Assembly: GCA_944389785.1 (NCBI GenBank)
Contig: CALXNP010000009.1
Location: forward strand, 1-45,539
Length of the DNA stretch: 45,539 bases
Source: an uncultured Anaerobiospirillum sp.
GTDB lineage: Bacteria > Pseudomonadota > Gammaproteobacteria > Enterobacterales > Succinivibrionaceae
Reading direction: 5' to 3'
Program-made: the position numbers and the translations under genes
Shown here: piece by piece, positions 1 through 8,775 of the stretch
How the letters are laid out: every line of letters begins with the position of its first letter
Numbering within the stretch: the stretch's first letter is position 1
The notes under the pieces: generated by a model
Seen by the model: only the letters and a program-made list of their open reading frames with translations
Told to the model about the DNA's origin: nothing
Databases searched by the model: none

Positions 1-48
1 GATGGTAGTGCAACGTACGATTGTGTGAGAGTAGGTCATCATCAGGCT
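1..48 (+). rRNA. rrf: 5S rRNA, 3' end only (partial at window edge)
   Basis: The first 48 bases match the 3' end of gammaproteobacterial 5S rRNA: they open with GATGGTAGTG, have GAGAGTAGGTCATC in the middle and end with CAGGCT. The rest of the gene and probably the 16S/23S genes lie left of the window. A strong terminator follows at once, so this is the end of an rRNA operon read rightward. Confidence 0.9.
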
Positions 49-63
49 AATAATTTAAGCAAG

Positions 64-94
64 ACCACCTAAATTAATTTTTAGGTGGTTTTTT
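64..94 (+). terminator. Rho-independent terminator of the rRNA operon
   Basis: Perfect 10-bp stem ACCACCTAAA (64-73) / TTTAGGTGGT (80-89) with loop TTAATT, followed by a T run. It lies 16 bases after the 5S end. Confidence 0.9.
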
Positions 95-140
95 GCTTTT
101 ATATTTAATTAAAAATTTTATTAATAATCATTTACTATAA

Positions 141-185
141 TAAAACTCTCTTTACTAAATTTAAATTTTGATAAGGAGAGTTTTA
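141..185 (-). terminator. Possible terminator of the helicase operon
   Basis: 10-bp inverted repeat TAAAACTCTC (141-150) / GAGAGTTTTA (176-185), with further pairing inside the 25-base loop. It lies just downstream of the leftward helicase stop codon. The U run is part of the stem rather than a clean tail, so the terminator call is moderate. It could instead be a processing hairpin. Confidence 0.45.
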
Positions 186-207
186 TTTTGTAAAGTTTAA
201 TACATTA

Positions 208-2388
208 TTAATCTTTAATTTGTTTATAAAGTTTATCTAAGAAAGCATAAGCTCCATCAATATCTAAATTTCTAGTAGCATAAGCAAGTTCTTGTAAATG
301 TCTGCATAAGAATTTATCGTTTTTATCCATCTCAAGGCTTTTGACTTTTTTTAGTAATTGAGTAACATCAATTTTAGGTTTATTTAAAATTTCAATTAAA
401 GTATATCTAAGTGTAGCTAACGAGCAATATTCAATTACTATAATGCTGTCATATAAAGTACTTTTGATATTTTCATTTTTTAATAGTAAATAGATAGCTC
501 GTGTAGTCATATTAGACAACCAAGGTGTGATATAGAGATTTTCCATATAAACACAATAGTTATTAATATCAAGCTTTAACTCTTTAAAGCATTTTTGAGC
601 CTCACTAAAAATAAGCTTACTATGTTTACTAAAGTATAAAGGACATTGTGTACTTTGAGCATAGAGTTTATATACTTCTTGGGCAACTTTAGCGTGTAAT
701 TGTGTATAGTTAGCATTAACGTCAAGAGCTTTTGCTATACTTGCAGTAGGCTTTACAGCAATCAAGTTAGTTTTATCATTAATAAAGATAATTTTCCAAG
801 CTTGACCAGAAAGTAAGAATTTATCATCTGTTTCTAAAAAACGGCTAGCAGCTTTTGGAACTCTGCCTATAATTTTATTATTATATTCTACAATCATTTC
901 TTCTACAGTATCAAAAGAGGTATAGAAGCTATGATGGTTAATAAAACGATCTCCTTCATTAGCAATACAGAGTTTGCCATCCTGCATTTGCATAATTAAT
1001 CCATTATTCCCCATATCTTGTAATAAGGTAATAAAGATTTCTTTTGTAATATTATTAAAAGGACCACTTTTACATAATAAGTTATAGAGTGTTTTAGCAC
1101 TTACAGAACCATAAGAGGTTATAACTGAAAGGGTTTGCTGTAATAGGGTAGATAAATATAAATCTTGTTGATTAGTAGGCTCATTCCATTTTTTCAGTAA
1201 TAAATTAATCATGGCAGCACTAATGAAGCTGCTTAAGGCTAATTTAGTTAGCAATGGATCTTGATTACTGGTTGCAAAAATTCTAAGTTTAGCCTGTCCA
1301 TCTCGTCTACCTGATCTACCTAATCTTTGTCTTAAAGAAGCAACAGAAGTGGTATAGTCAATTTGACCTATAGTATCAACATCAGCAATATCAATACCTA
1401 ACTCTAAAGTTGAAGTGCAAATTACAGTAGTAGGTAATTTATTTTGTTTTAGACGTAATTCAAGACTTTTTCTAAAATCTTTGGATAAAAGAGCATGATG
1501 GGGAAAGAACTCATTTGGTACATTATTAATTTCACATAACTTTGAGAGCATACTCGCTATCTTTTCACAATTTTCACGCGAATTAGCAAAGATAAGATTA
1601 GTTTTGCCTCGACATAGTTTAAAGATATCTGCTACTATTTCACTATAATCTTTACTGGTATTTTCTTTAAGATATTCAGTGTGATAACTTTTTACTTGTA
1701 CTGCTAGACTTGAATGTCCTGAGCTAGTTTTTAAGATAGTGGTACCAATATTACAGATATTTACGGGACGTAAATATCTGCTAATGTCTATTTCATTATT
1801 AAATGTAGCTGAAAGAGCAATTCTAATAACACTTTTTCTAATTAAATTTTCAATACGATGTAATTGTGATAATAACTGAATACCTCTATTAGTACCAATA
1901 AAAGCATGAAACTCATCAATAATAATATATTGAAGATTTTTTAAAGCTGTTGCTAGCCATGTTCTTTTATTAATGAGTAAAGCTTCTAAAGATTCAGGAG
2001 TTATTAGGATAATACCACTTGGATTTTTTATTTGTTTTTGTTTACTGCTTGCATTTACATCACCATGCCATGGGGTGACATTTATTTTAAGTTTTTGACA
2101 AATTTCTTGCAAACGTGCAGTTTGATCATCAATTAAAGCTTTAAGAGGGCTTATTGATAAGATCAAAATGCCTTCTTGTGGATTTTGTTTAATTTTAGTA
2201 ATAGCAGGTAAAAATGCAGCTTCTGTTTTTCCACTGGCAGTACCTGCTGCAATTATGACATCTTGCTTTTGCTCAAGTATAGGAGCAATAGCTAATTTTT
2301 GAATTTCTTTTAAATCTTGCCAACCTCTTAGATGTATATACTTTTGTATATCTACATCTAAAAGTGAGTAAGGATCTTTTGTGGCCAT
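208..2388 (-). CDS. DEAD/DEAH-box helicase, Lhr/BrxHI-like
   Basis: Superfamily 2 helicase of 726 aa. Visible motifs in order are a Walker A variant AAGTASGKT (47-55), ITPES (129-133), DEFH (158-161), SAT (193-195), and motif VI QRLGRSGRR (354-362). The DEFH box and the long C-terminal part (about 390-726) resemble Lhr-like helicases, including BrxHI of type 2 BREX phage defence. The start is 2 bases past the stop of the upstream ATPase gene and has no clear ribosome binding site, which implies translational coupling and joint function. The role is probably ATP-driven nucleic-acid unwinding within a defence or DNA-metabolism module; the substrate is unknown. No BREX methylase, PglZ or BrxC homologue is in the window. 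The helicase assignment is firm; the BREX link is inference from the pairing. Confidence 0.8.
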   Translation of the reverse strand: MATKDPYSLLDVDIQKYIHLRGWQDLKEIQKLAIAPILEQKQDVIIAAGTASGKTEAAFLPAITKIKQNPQEGILILSISPLKALIDDQTARLQEICQKLKINVTPWHGDVNASSKQKQIKNPSGIILITPESLEALLINKRTWLATALKNLQYIIIDEFHAFIGTNRGIQLLSQLHRIENLIRKSVIRIALSATFNNEIDISRYLRPVNICNIGTTILKTSSGHSSLAVQVKSYHTEYLKENTSKDYSEIVADIFKLCRGKTNLIFANSRENCEKIASMLSKLCEINNVPNEFFPHHALLSKDFRKSLELRLKQNKLPTTVICTSTLELGIDIADVDTIGQIDYTTSVASLRQRLGRSGRRDGQAKLRIFATSNQDPLLTKLALSSFISAAMINLLLKKWNEPTNQQDLYLSTLLQQTLSVITSYGSVSAKTLYNLLCKSGPFNNITKEIFITLLQDMGNNGLIMQMQDGKLCIANEGDRFINHHSFYTSFDTVEEMIVEYNNKIIGRVPKAASRFLETDDKFLLSGQAWKIIFINDKTNLIAVKPTASIAKALDVNANYTQLHAKVAQEVYKLYAQSTQCPLYFSKHSKLIFSEAQKCFKELKLDINNYCVYMENLYITPWLSNMTTRAIYLLLKNENIKSTLYDSIIVIEYCSLATLRYTLIEILNKPKIDVTQLLKKVKSLEMDKNDKFLCRHLQELAYATRNLDIDGAYAFLDKLYKQIKD

Positions 2389-2390
2389 AA

Positions 2391-3710
2391 TTATAAAGAA
2401 AAATTAACTAAGTCATCATCGTCATCTTCGTTTTCAGAATTTTGACTTTTGATGCTGACAATATCATCATCTGAATCTTGTGTAATCTTAATATTAGATA
2501 ATAAGCTTTGCCAACTAATATCTTTGTTTTGCTCGAGTACAGATAAAAAGTCTACAAAGGCTTTAATAGTATTACGTGGAGTTTTAAAGTAAGCATCACC
2601 TATATGTGATGAGCAATGAGTTAAAAATGCATGTAAAGCTTCATCATCTACTATGTACTTGCTTTTATCACCATTAGCAAAGACATTTCGTATATTGCAC
2701 AATAGTACAAATAGCTCCTCTGGTGAAAGGTTTTCTAGCATAAGTACAGGGCCTTTATAATCTACTACATTTGCAATTTTAGCATAAGTATTTTGAGCAA
2801 GACGTGAGTGCAAAGCTTCATAGCTATATAGACCACGACTTTGATCTTGCAAGAACTCAGGAGTTCCTCCAAGCAAGAAACCGACATGCTCAACACTACC
2901 TTGTAGACAATCATTTAGTATACGTAAAATTTGCTCATAGTTAGCAGAGCGTGATTTTTGATTTGGCAATTTATATAAATTAACCATTTCATCTAAATTA
3001 ACTAATAGGCCTTTAAAGCCTGCTTGTACTATAAAGCGGGCTAATAGCTTAATTCTATCGTAGAAATTAGAATCATCAACAATAGTTCTTACATTAAGAT
3101 CAATTCTAGCTTGCTGCTTTGAGGTATATTCACCTCTTAAATATCTTATAACACAATTTTTTGTGTTTTCATCACCCTCTTGAAAGGCTTTATAATAAGT
3201 TTCAATCACAGAAGCAAAATCATAGCCACCAACAAGTTCAGATAAAGAATGTAATTGCATACGAATAACATCATTTACATCTTTATTTTGTTTATTTGCT
3301 AGGTTAATTTGCTCACTAATAAACTTTTCAACAATGGCACTCATTGCATTACCTTGCATATGAGCCCTTGTGGAAATGTTCTTAGCTAATTCTTGATATA
3401 AAGCACGAGCTTGACCTGCACTTGCATATAAGCGTCTATCAGGTGAGAGATCTGCATTAATTACTACTAAACCTTTTTCTAAAGCTATATAGCGAATTAA
3501 TTGCATGAAAAAGGATTTACCTGCACCATAATCACCTATAATTAATTTAAATGAGCTACCACCATGTGCTATTAAATCAATTTCTTCAATTAAAGCTTTA
3601 ACCTCATTAGCACGTCCTACTTGAATGTGCTCAAGACCAATACGTGGTGTTACACCAGCACGCAATGATTGAATAATAGCAGTTCTTTCGCGTGGTTTGA
3701 TTGATGCCAT
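2391..3710 (-). CDS. BrxD-like P-loop ATPase (DUF2791 family)
   Basis: AAA-type ATPase of 439 aa when started at the ATG at 3710, which has AAAGGAA seven bases upstream. A longer reading from 3743 lacks such a site. Walker A is GDYGAGKS (about 59-66), Walker B is LLVNLDEM (DE about 240-241), and a sensor-like GGTPEF follows (about 281-286). The opening VGR...E segment, the Walker boxes and the GTPEF box fit the BREX BrxD / DUF2791 family. The tail is very acidic (DDDDD near the C terminus). In type 2 BREX, brxD precedes brxHI, the same order as here. As I recall, similar ATPase-helicase pairs also occur beside TerB-domain genes. No third partner is visible here: the 5S gene and an ABC exporter flank the pair. 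Confidence 0.75.
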   Translation of the reverse strand: MASIKPRERTAIIQSLRAGVTPRIGLEHIQVGRANEVKALIEEIDLIAHGGSSFKLIIGDYGAGKSFFMQLIRYIALEKGLVVINADLSPDRRLYASAGQARALYQELAKNISTRAHMQGNAMSAIVEKFISEQINLANKQNKDVNDVIRMQLHSLSELVGGYDFASVIETYYKAFQEGDENTKNCVIRYLRGEYTSKQQARIDLNVRTIVDDSNFYDRIKLLARFIVQAGFKGLLVNLDEMVNLYKLPNQKSRSANYEQILRILNDCLQGSVEHVGFLLGGTPEFLQDQSRGLYSYEALHSRLAQNTYAKIANVVDYKGPVLMLENLSPEELFVLLCNIRNVFANGDKSKYIVDDEALHAFLTHCSSHIGDAYFKTPRNTIKAFVDFLSVLEQNKDISWQSLLSNIKITQDSDDDIVSIKSQNSENEDDDDDLVNFSL

Positions 3711-3745
3711 AGTATTTCCTTTTATTAATTCTAGTTTTTTCATAA

Positions 3746-3779
3746 ATTATACTAAATACTAAAGCTTTTGTTTTAGTAT
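3746..3779 (-). promoter_or_regulatory. Promoter/operator-like region of the BrxD-helicase pair
   Basis: On the minus strand a TATAAT box (plus-strand 3746-3751) lies upstream of the ATPase start. Just upstream of it is a perfect inverted repeat, ATACTAAA (3756-3763) / TTTAGTAT (3772-3779), with an 8-base gap. The repeat would sit between -10 and -35, as an operator does. The -35 match is poor. Confidence 0.4.
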
Positions 3780-3814
3780 ACTTTAAAAATTATTGTGTAA
3801 TTGAAGTTGGCTAT

Positions 3815-4894
3815 TTACTTTAATCTATGCCTAAAAAAGTATGCACACATAGGTAAGGTTACACTAGCATAAAGTATTAAGATTAATATATAAGGAAATA
3901 GGTATAAGAGATCTTTACCTTCAAGATAGATTGCTTGTATACATACAATACCATAGTATAAAGGATTGATGTAAACAATAGGTAAAAGCCAATTAGGTAT
4001 AGCTTCAATAGGAGTAATTAAAGATGATAATACAATACAAGGTAAAATTAAGATAAAAGCAAAAACAATAGATTGTTGTGTGCTTTGGGTTAGTGTTGAG
4101 ATGCTAAGACCAATACCTACAAGAGAAATAGAAAAGATAAGAATACATAAAAATAAATTAATAAAACTACCTATAAAAGGTATATGAAAATAAAAAACAC
4201 AGATTGCAAATAAAGATAAAGATTGCATTAAAGAAACAAATACAGGTGCAGCTGCTTTTCCTATAAGTAAGATTATAGTTGGACAAGGCGTCATTAACAT
4301 CATATCAAAGGTTTTATTTTCTCGCTCACGACTAATACATAAACTTGAGAGTAATAAAACTTGTATCATAGATAAAGCTAAGATCATACCTGATAAAATA
4401 CTGTGACGTGTAATAATATTTTCATTAAAAACAAAACGAGTATTAATTGTATTTAGAGTATGTAGATGTTTTTGATTAAATAAATTTACAAATTCACTTA
4501 AGTAAGATATAGCACTGCTAGCTGAAGCTGTATTTTTAGCATCACTTATAACCTCAATACTATAAGTATCAGTAAAATCTTTATTAATGTAGATAGCAAT
4601 TAAAGCTCGCTCTTGTTCAAGGCTATCACTTAAACATTGAGTATTTAAACATTTATCAACTAATCTAAAGTAGTTATTAGCTATTAACTCTTGTTCAAAA
4701 TCAAAAGCAAGTTTGCTGTTAGCTTGATTTAAAATACTAAAAGGTACATTATTTAAGTTAAAGCTTGCGGCATATCCAAAAACAAGTGCTTGAACTACAA
4801 TTGGTATAATCAAAATTTTTCTAGTGCCACTATCCATAAGCATAAGCAGCAACTCTTTTTTTAGTAAGGCTAATATTTGTCTTAAATATATCAT
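3815..4894 (-). CDS. ybhR: ABC-2 type exporter permease, YbhR-like
   Basis: Inner-membrane permease of 359 aa. It has one N-terminal membrane segment (about 27-47), a periplasmic domain of about 115 residues, then five hydrophobic segments in the C-terminal half with the usual RERENKTFDMMLMTP-type cytoplasmic loop near 190-203. It is the last gene of a four-gene exporter operon. Its ATG overlaps the stop of the preceding permease by one base (TAATG), so the two are co-translated and probably form a heterodimer. Length and order match E. coli YbhR (about 368 aa). The exported substrate is not evident; YbhGFSR relatives handle drugs or cations. The CecR-type regulator known for the E. coli operon is not present nearby. 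Confidence 0.75.
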   Translation of the reverse strand: MIYLRQILALLKKELLLMLMDSGTRKILIIPIVVQALVFGYAASFNLNNVPFSILNQANSKLAFDFEQELIANNYFRLVDKCLNTQCLSDSLEQERALIAIYINKDFTDTYSIEVISDAKNTASASSAISYLSEFVNLFNQKHLHTLNTINTRFVFNENIITRHSILSGMILALSMIQVLLLSSLCISRERENKTFDMMLMTPCPTIILLIGKAAAPVFVSLMQSLSLFAICVFYFHIPFIGSFINLFLCILIFSISLVGIGLSISTLTQSTQQSIVFAFILILPCIVLSSLITPIEAIPNWLLPIVYINPLYYGIVCIQAIYLEGKDLLYLFPYILILILYASVTLPMCAYFFRHRLK

Positions 4895-5958
4895 TAGTGA
4901 AGATCCTTATGTAATTGTCTATTACATATAGCTAAAAAGATAGCACTAACTATAAGTAAGATAAAATCATTAAATAAAATAGTTAAATAGTTAGCATCAG
5001 ATAAAAAACACATTTTAATAGCACTTACAGCATAACGTGGTGGTATTAAATAAGATAGGTAATAAATAGGGCTAGCTGCTGCCTTTAAATCAAAAATAGC
5101 ACCTGACAGCAATAAAGATGGAAGCAGTGAAATGATAATAGCATATTCACTAGCTAAAAATTGATTTTTAACTATAACTGAAATTAGTAGGCCTAAGCAA
5201 TTGGCCATAAAAACATAAATAATTAGGCTAATAATAAAAATTAAAATTGAACCTCTAAAAGGTAATTCAAATAAAATTAGAGCTATTAAGATACATAATA
5301 ATGAACCTAAAAATGAAATGATAAAATAAGGTATAAGCTTAGCTATGATGATATCACTAGCTTTAAGGTTAGCACTTTTTAAAAATAAAATAGTATTTCT
5401 ATCATACTCTCTTGCTATAAGTAAACTTGACATAAAAGTACTAATTAAAGTGATAATACCAACAAGCTGTCCTGGAATTAAAAAGTACGCAGATAAATTG
5501 GCTTCATTATAGCGATTATGTACAACTATATTGATAGCTTGTGTATTATTTAACTTAGCATAATACAAATTTAAAGCTGTTTTAATATAGTTTTCAATAA
5601 TAAAGCCTTTTTGTGAGCTTGCAGCATTGATATAGATTAAATGCCTATTGTGCTCATCTATAAATATTACAGCTGCAACAAGATCTTGATTAAAGGCACT
5701 TTGAGCTTGAGAGTATGGGTTTATTTGTGTAATTTCAAAATATTCACTTCCTTGTAATTGATAGTACAATTGTGAACAATTGCTGTCATTTTGTTTGCAG
5801 CTTAGAGCTATTTTAATATTATTAATATCTAAATTAAGACCATAGCCATAGATAAAAATTAGAATTAAAGGCAAGATAAAAGCTATAATTAAAATAGACC
5901 TATCTTGTTTGATGTGTTCTAATTCTTTTTTGATTAAGGCTTTAATGATCTTAGACAT
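4894..5958 (-). CDS. ybhS: ABC-2 type exporter permease, YbhS-like
   Basis: Second permease of the exporter, 354 aa. The topology is the same as its neighbour: an N-terminal hydrophobic helix (about 23-43), a periplasmic domain, and a C-terminal membrane block with the motif REYDRNTILFLKSANL (about 183-198). It starts with ATG behind AAGGAG, and that site overlaps the stop of the ATPase gene, ten bases away. Together with the YbhR-like partner it should form the transmembrane channel powered by the twin ATPase downstream of the membrane-fusion gene. The family is clear; the substrate is unknown. Confidence 0.75.
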   Translation of the reverse strand: MSKIIKALIKKELEHIKQDRSILIIAFILPLILIFIYGYGLNLDINNIKIALSCKQNDSNCSQLYYQLQGSEYFEITQINPYSQAQSAFNQDLVAAVIFIDEHNRHLIYINAASSQKGFIIENYIKTALNLYYAKLNNTQAINIVVHNRYNEANLSAYFLIPGQLVGIITLISTFMSSLLIAREYDRNTILFLKSANLKASDIIIAKLIPYFIISFLGSLLCILIALILFELPFRGSILIFIISLIIYVFMANCLGLLISVIVKNQFLASEYAIIISLLPSLLLSGAIFDLKAAASPIYYLSYLIPPRYAVSAIKMCFLSDANYLTILFNDFILLIVSAIFLAICNRQLHKDLH

Positions 5959-5968
5959 AGCTATCTCC

Positions 5969-7672
5969 TTAACTGCAAGAGTTTAAAAAGAGCTCATGTA
6001 CACTTATTCTTTGTTTTTTATCATTAAGACAAATATCATCAGGGCGGCCTAAACAAATAATTTTACCTTTAGCTTGAATTAAAAAGCGATCACAAAACTC
6101 AGCTTCTTCTAAAAAGTGAGTAGTAACAATGATAGTAACACCATTTTGCTTTAATAAATTCAAAATTAAAAAGAATTTACGTCTTGCTATAATATCGGCT
6201 CCTGAGGTAGCTTCATCTAAAAATAGAATTTTAGGTTCATGCAGTAAAGCTACAGTCATTGATAATTCTCTTTGTACACCAAAAGGTAATTCTTTAGCAG
6301 CTACTTGCATGTAATCTTTTAAATCAAAGATATTTAATAAAGTATCAAGACGTTTAGCTAATTGCTTATCAGATAAACCATAGCTTTTTGCAAAGTAAAC
6401 TATATTTTGATAGCAGCTAAGATCATTATATAAAGAAAATTTTTGTGAAACATAACCAATTTGTGAGCGCAGTTTAGCTTTTGCTTTAGCTAAATCTTGA
6501 TGCATAATTAGAATTTGTCCATAACTTTTATCTAATAATGCACACATCATTCTAAAAGTTGTAGTTTTTCCAGCTCCATTAGGACCTAATAAACCAAAGA
6601 TCTCTCCTTTTTTTACAGTAAAAGTAGAGCTATCCACTGCTACAAAGTTGTTAAAAACTTTTTTAACTTCATTTAGACTAATAATATCTTCAGTTTGGAA
6701 CTCATTATTTAAAACTTGATCTGCATTTTGTATATTTTGATATTTTTCATAAATTAAAAAATCTTTTTGTTTCAATGTTAATAAATATAGATCATCAAGT
6801 TTGGCCTCACGTTTTAATAAAATAAATTCATAAGAACATATTTCTTGTAAAAATTTACTAAAATCAGCAGCTGTTACTTGTTTTTTTAAGACTATCTGCA
6901 ACATACCTAAGCTTAAGGATAAATCACATAAATATTTTTCAAAATTACATTTGAGTAATTGATGATATATATCAAGATAGTGTGAGGATTTAACGTAGTA
7001 GCACAAGTTTTGTATTTGCTCTATATCTGCTTTAGTAAATTGTAAACATTTATTGTTGCTTAATACTAAGCATACATCAGCCTCTTGAGCCTCTTCTAAA
7101 TAGGCTGTTGTATAAATACAATAATTGTTATGACTTAGATATTCATTTACAATATCCCAAAGAGCATTGCGTGAAATAGGATCAACACCAACAGTAGGTT
7201 CATCTAAAATTAAAATTTTAGGATCTTTTACAATAGTACATAAAAGTGCAAGCTTTTGACGCATACCTCCTGAGAGTTGATTCACTCTGTAATTAGCAAA
7301 ATTTTTAAGCTCAAGATAAGAAAGCATTTCATATAGTTGTGTTTGGCTTTTGTTATCTTGATTAAATAAGCTATTGGCTAAGGATAAATTATCTATAACA
7401 CTAAGATCTTCATATAAGCAAGAATCTTGGGGCATATAGGATAGCTGTGGTCTAATTTGCTTTAATTCTTGATTGAAAAACTTTATTGAACCACTATTTG
7501 GTTTGAGCAATGCAAATAATAATTTTAGTAAAGTAGATTTACCTATACCATCAGGTCCTACTATACTAATAGTATGTATATTATCTAAAAACTCTAGTGT
7601 TAATTCTTTAAAAATAAATGAGTTTTTAGTATAGGCAAAATTTAAGTTAGTAATACTTAAAAAGCTATTCAT
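5969..7672 (-). CDS. ybhF: Twin-domain ABC exporter ATPase, YbhF-like
   Basis: Two fused nucleotide-binding domains in 567 aa. NBD1 (about 1-225) has Walker A GPDGIGKST, MPQ Q-loop, signature LSGGMRQ, and Walker B LILDEPT, but Ala in place of the H-loop His (TTAYLEEAQ). NBD2 (about 330-560) has GPNGAGKTT, a degenerate signature (LPFGVQREL), Walker B LFLDEAT and an intact TTHFLEEAE H-loop. The two sites are therefore complementary and asymmetric, a trait I associate with the YbhF/RbbA family. The chosen ATG (7672) overlaps the end of the fusion-protein gene (ATGAATAG). A GTG at 7684 would add four residues. It powers export through the two permeases encoded next. Confidence 0.8.
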   Translation of the reverse strand: MNSFLSITNLNFAYTKNSFIFKELTLEFLDNIHTISIVGPDGIGKSTLLKLLFALLKPNSGSIKFFNQELKQIRPQLSYMPQDSCLYEDLSVIDNLSLANSLFNQDNKSQTQLYEMLSYLELKNFANYRVNQLSGGMRQKLALLCTIVKDPKILILDEPTVGVDPISRNALWDIVNEYLSHNNYCIYTTAYLEEAQEADVCLVLSNNKCLQFTKADIEQIQNLCYYVKSSHYLDIYHQLLKCNFEKYLCDLSLSLGMLQIVLKKQVTAADFSKFLQEICSYEFILLKREAKLDDLYLLTLKQKDFLIYEKYQNIQNADQVLNNEFQTEDIISLNEVKKVFNNFVAVDSSTFTVKKGEIFGLLGPNGAGKTTTFRMMCALLDKSYGQILIMHQDLAKAKAKLRSQIGYVSQKFSLYNDLSCYQNIVYFAKSYGLSDKQLAKRLDTLLNIFDLKDYMQVAAKELPFGVQRELSMTVALLHEPKILFLDEATSGADIIARRKFFLILNLLKQNGVTIIVTTHFLEEAEFCDRFLIQAKGKIICLGRPDDICLNDKKQRISVHELFLNSCS

Positions 7673-8633
7673 CAAAATATACACTCACTGATTGCCCATC
7701 ACGCAAATTATTATTTGCGGTAGTTAATAGTAAATGAACTTCATAGACTAAAAATCCACGCAATTCATTAGTAATGACATTTTTAGGGGTAAAAATAGCA
7801 GTATTTGAAATATAGCTAATTTTAGCTTCAAAATGATCTTGTGCTTGGTTAACTATTATAAAATTTGTGTCTTTATCAATTAAAGCAAGTTGACTCTCAC
7901 TAAAGTAGGCAATAATTTTTTTTGAAGCAGTGTCACTTAATTCAAGCACTGTATCTTGAATATTAGCCATATCACCTACATTTTTATTTTTTGAGCGCAC
8001 AAAGCCGTCAAAAGGAGCTCTAATTATAGATTGTTCTTGTAATTGATAATCTAGATAATCAATTTGAGCAAGACATTGCTCATATTTATATTTAGCCGCA
8101 TCAATTTGTTCGGCTCTGTAACCCTTTTGCATTTCATTACAAGAAGCTTTTGCAGCTAAAAGCTGATTGTAGCTCATAGCTTGATTAAGTACAGCTTCAT
8201 CATATTCTTGATTAGAAATTTGTTTGGCTTTATATAGTTTTTCTAGTCGTTTTAAAGTAATAGTAGCAAGCTCATAAGAATTGCTTAGAGCTTTATAGTT
8301 ATAACAGCTTTTATCTATTTGCTCTTGAGTATAGCCTGTTTGCATCTCTTGTAATGATGCTTGTAAGGCTTGGCAAGTTGCTATTTGTTGGCGTTTTTGA
8401 ATAAGTAGGTCATCACTATTTAGTTTTGCTAGAATTGTCCCTTTTTTTACTTCTTGACCTGACTGCACATAGATATCACTAATTTGACCTGAGCGTAAAA
8501 AAGTTAGACTGCTAGTATCAATATCTACAAAACCATAAGCAATATTGTCTTGTTGGCTAGATTTAAAGAATAAAAATATACCAAAGCTTATACCTAATAT
8601 AGCAATAAGACTAAATATGATTTTAGGTTTCAT
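7665..8633 (-). CDS. ybhG: HlyD-family membrane fusion protein, YbhG-like
   Basis: Periplasmic adaptor of 322 aa for the ABC exporter. It has one N-terminal membrane anchor (about 5-23), a half lipoyl domain (SGQISDIYVQSGQEVKKG), a long alpha-hairpin (about 75-200) and a C-terminal barrel (APFDGFVRSKNKNVGD). The hairpin carries two similar segments, LQEMQTGYTQEQID and CNEMQKGYRAEQID, typical of YbhG/YhiI adaptors. It is the first gene of the operon, started by ATG behind AGGTG, and overlaps the ATPase gene by eight bases. It probably links the inner-membrane pump to an outer-membrane channel; no TolC-type gene lies in the window. Confidence 0.78.
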   Translation of the reverse strand: MKPKIIFSLIAILGISFGIFLFFKSSQQDNIAYGFVDIDTSSLTFLRSGQISDIYVQSGQEVKKGTILAKLNSDDLLIQKRQQIATCQALQASLQEMQTGYTQEQIDKSCYNYKALSNSYELATITLKRLEKLYKAKQISNQEYDEAVLNQAMSYNQLLAAKASCNEMQKGYRAEQIDAAKYKYEQCLAQIDYLDYQLQEQSIIRAPFDGFVRSKNKNVGDMANIQDTVLELSDTASKKIIAYFSESQLALIDKDTNFIIVNQAQDHFEAKISYISNTAIFTPKNVITNELRGFLVYEVHLLLTTANNNLRDGQSVSVYFDE

Positions 8634-8775
8634 AGCTACACCTCATATTTTTTTAAGTTAAATTTAGTATACTAGATTTAGTTTAAAAAGTGTGTGACCA
8701 TGAATATATACATAACTTTATTTAAAATAATACAAGTTATAAATATTAGGTTAAAGTTTGGTATTAAATAAGCTG

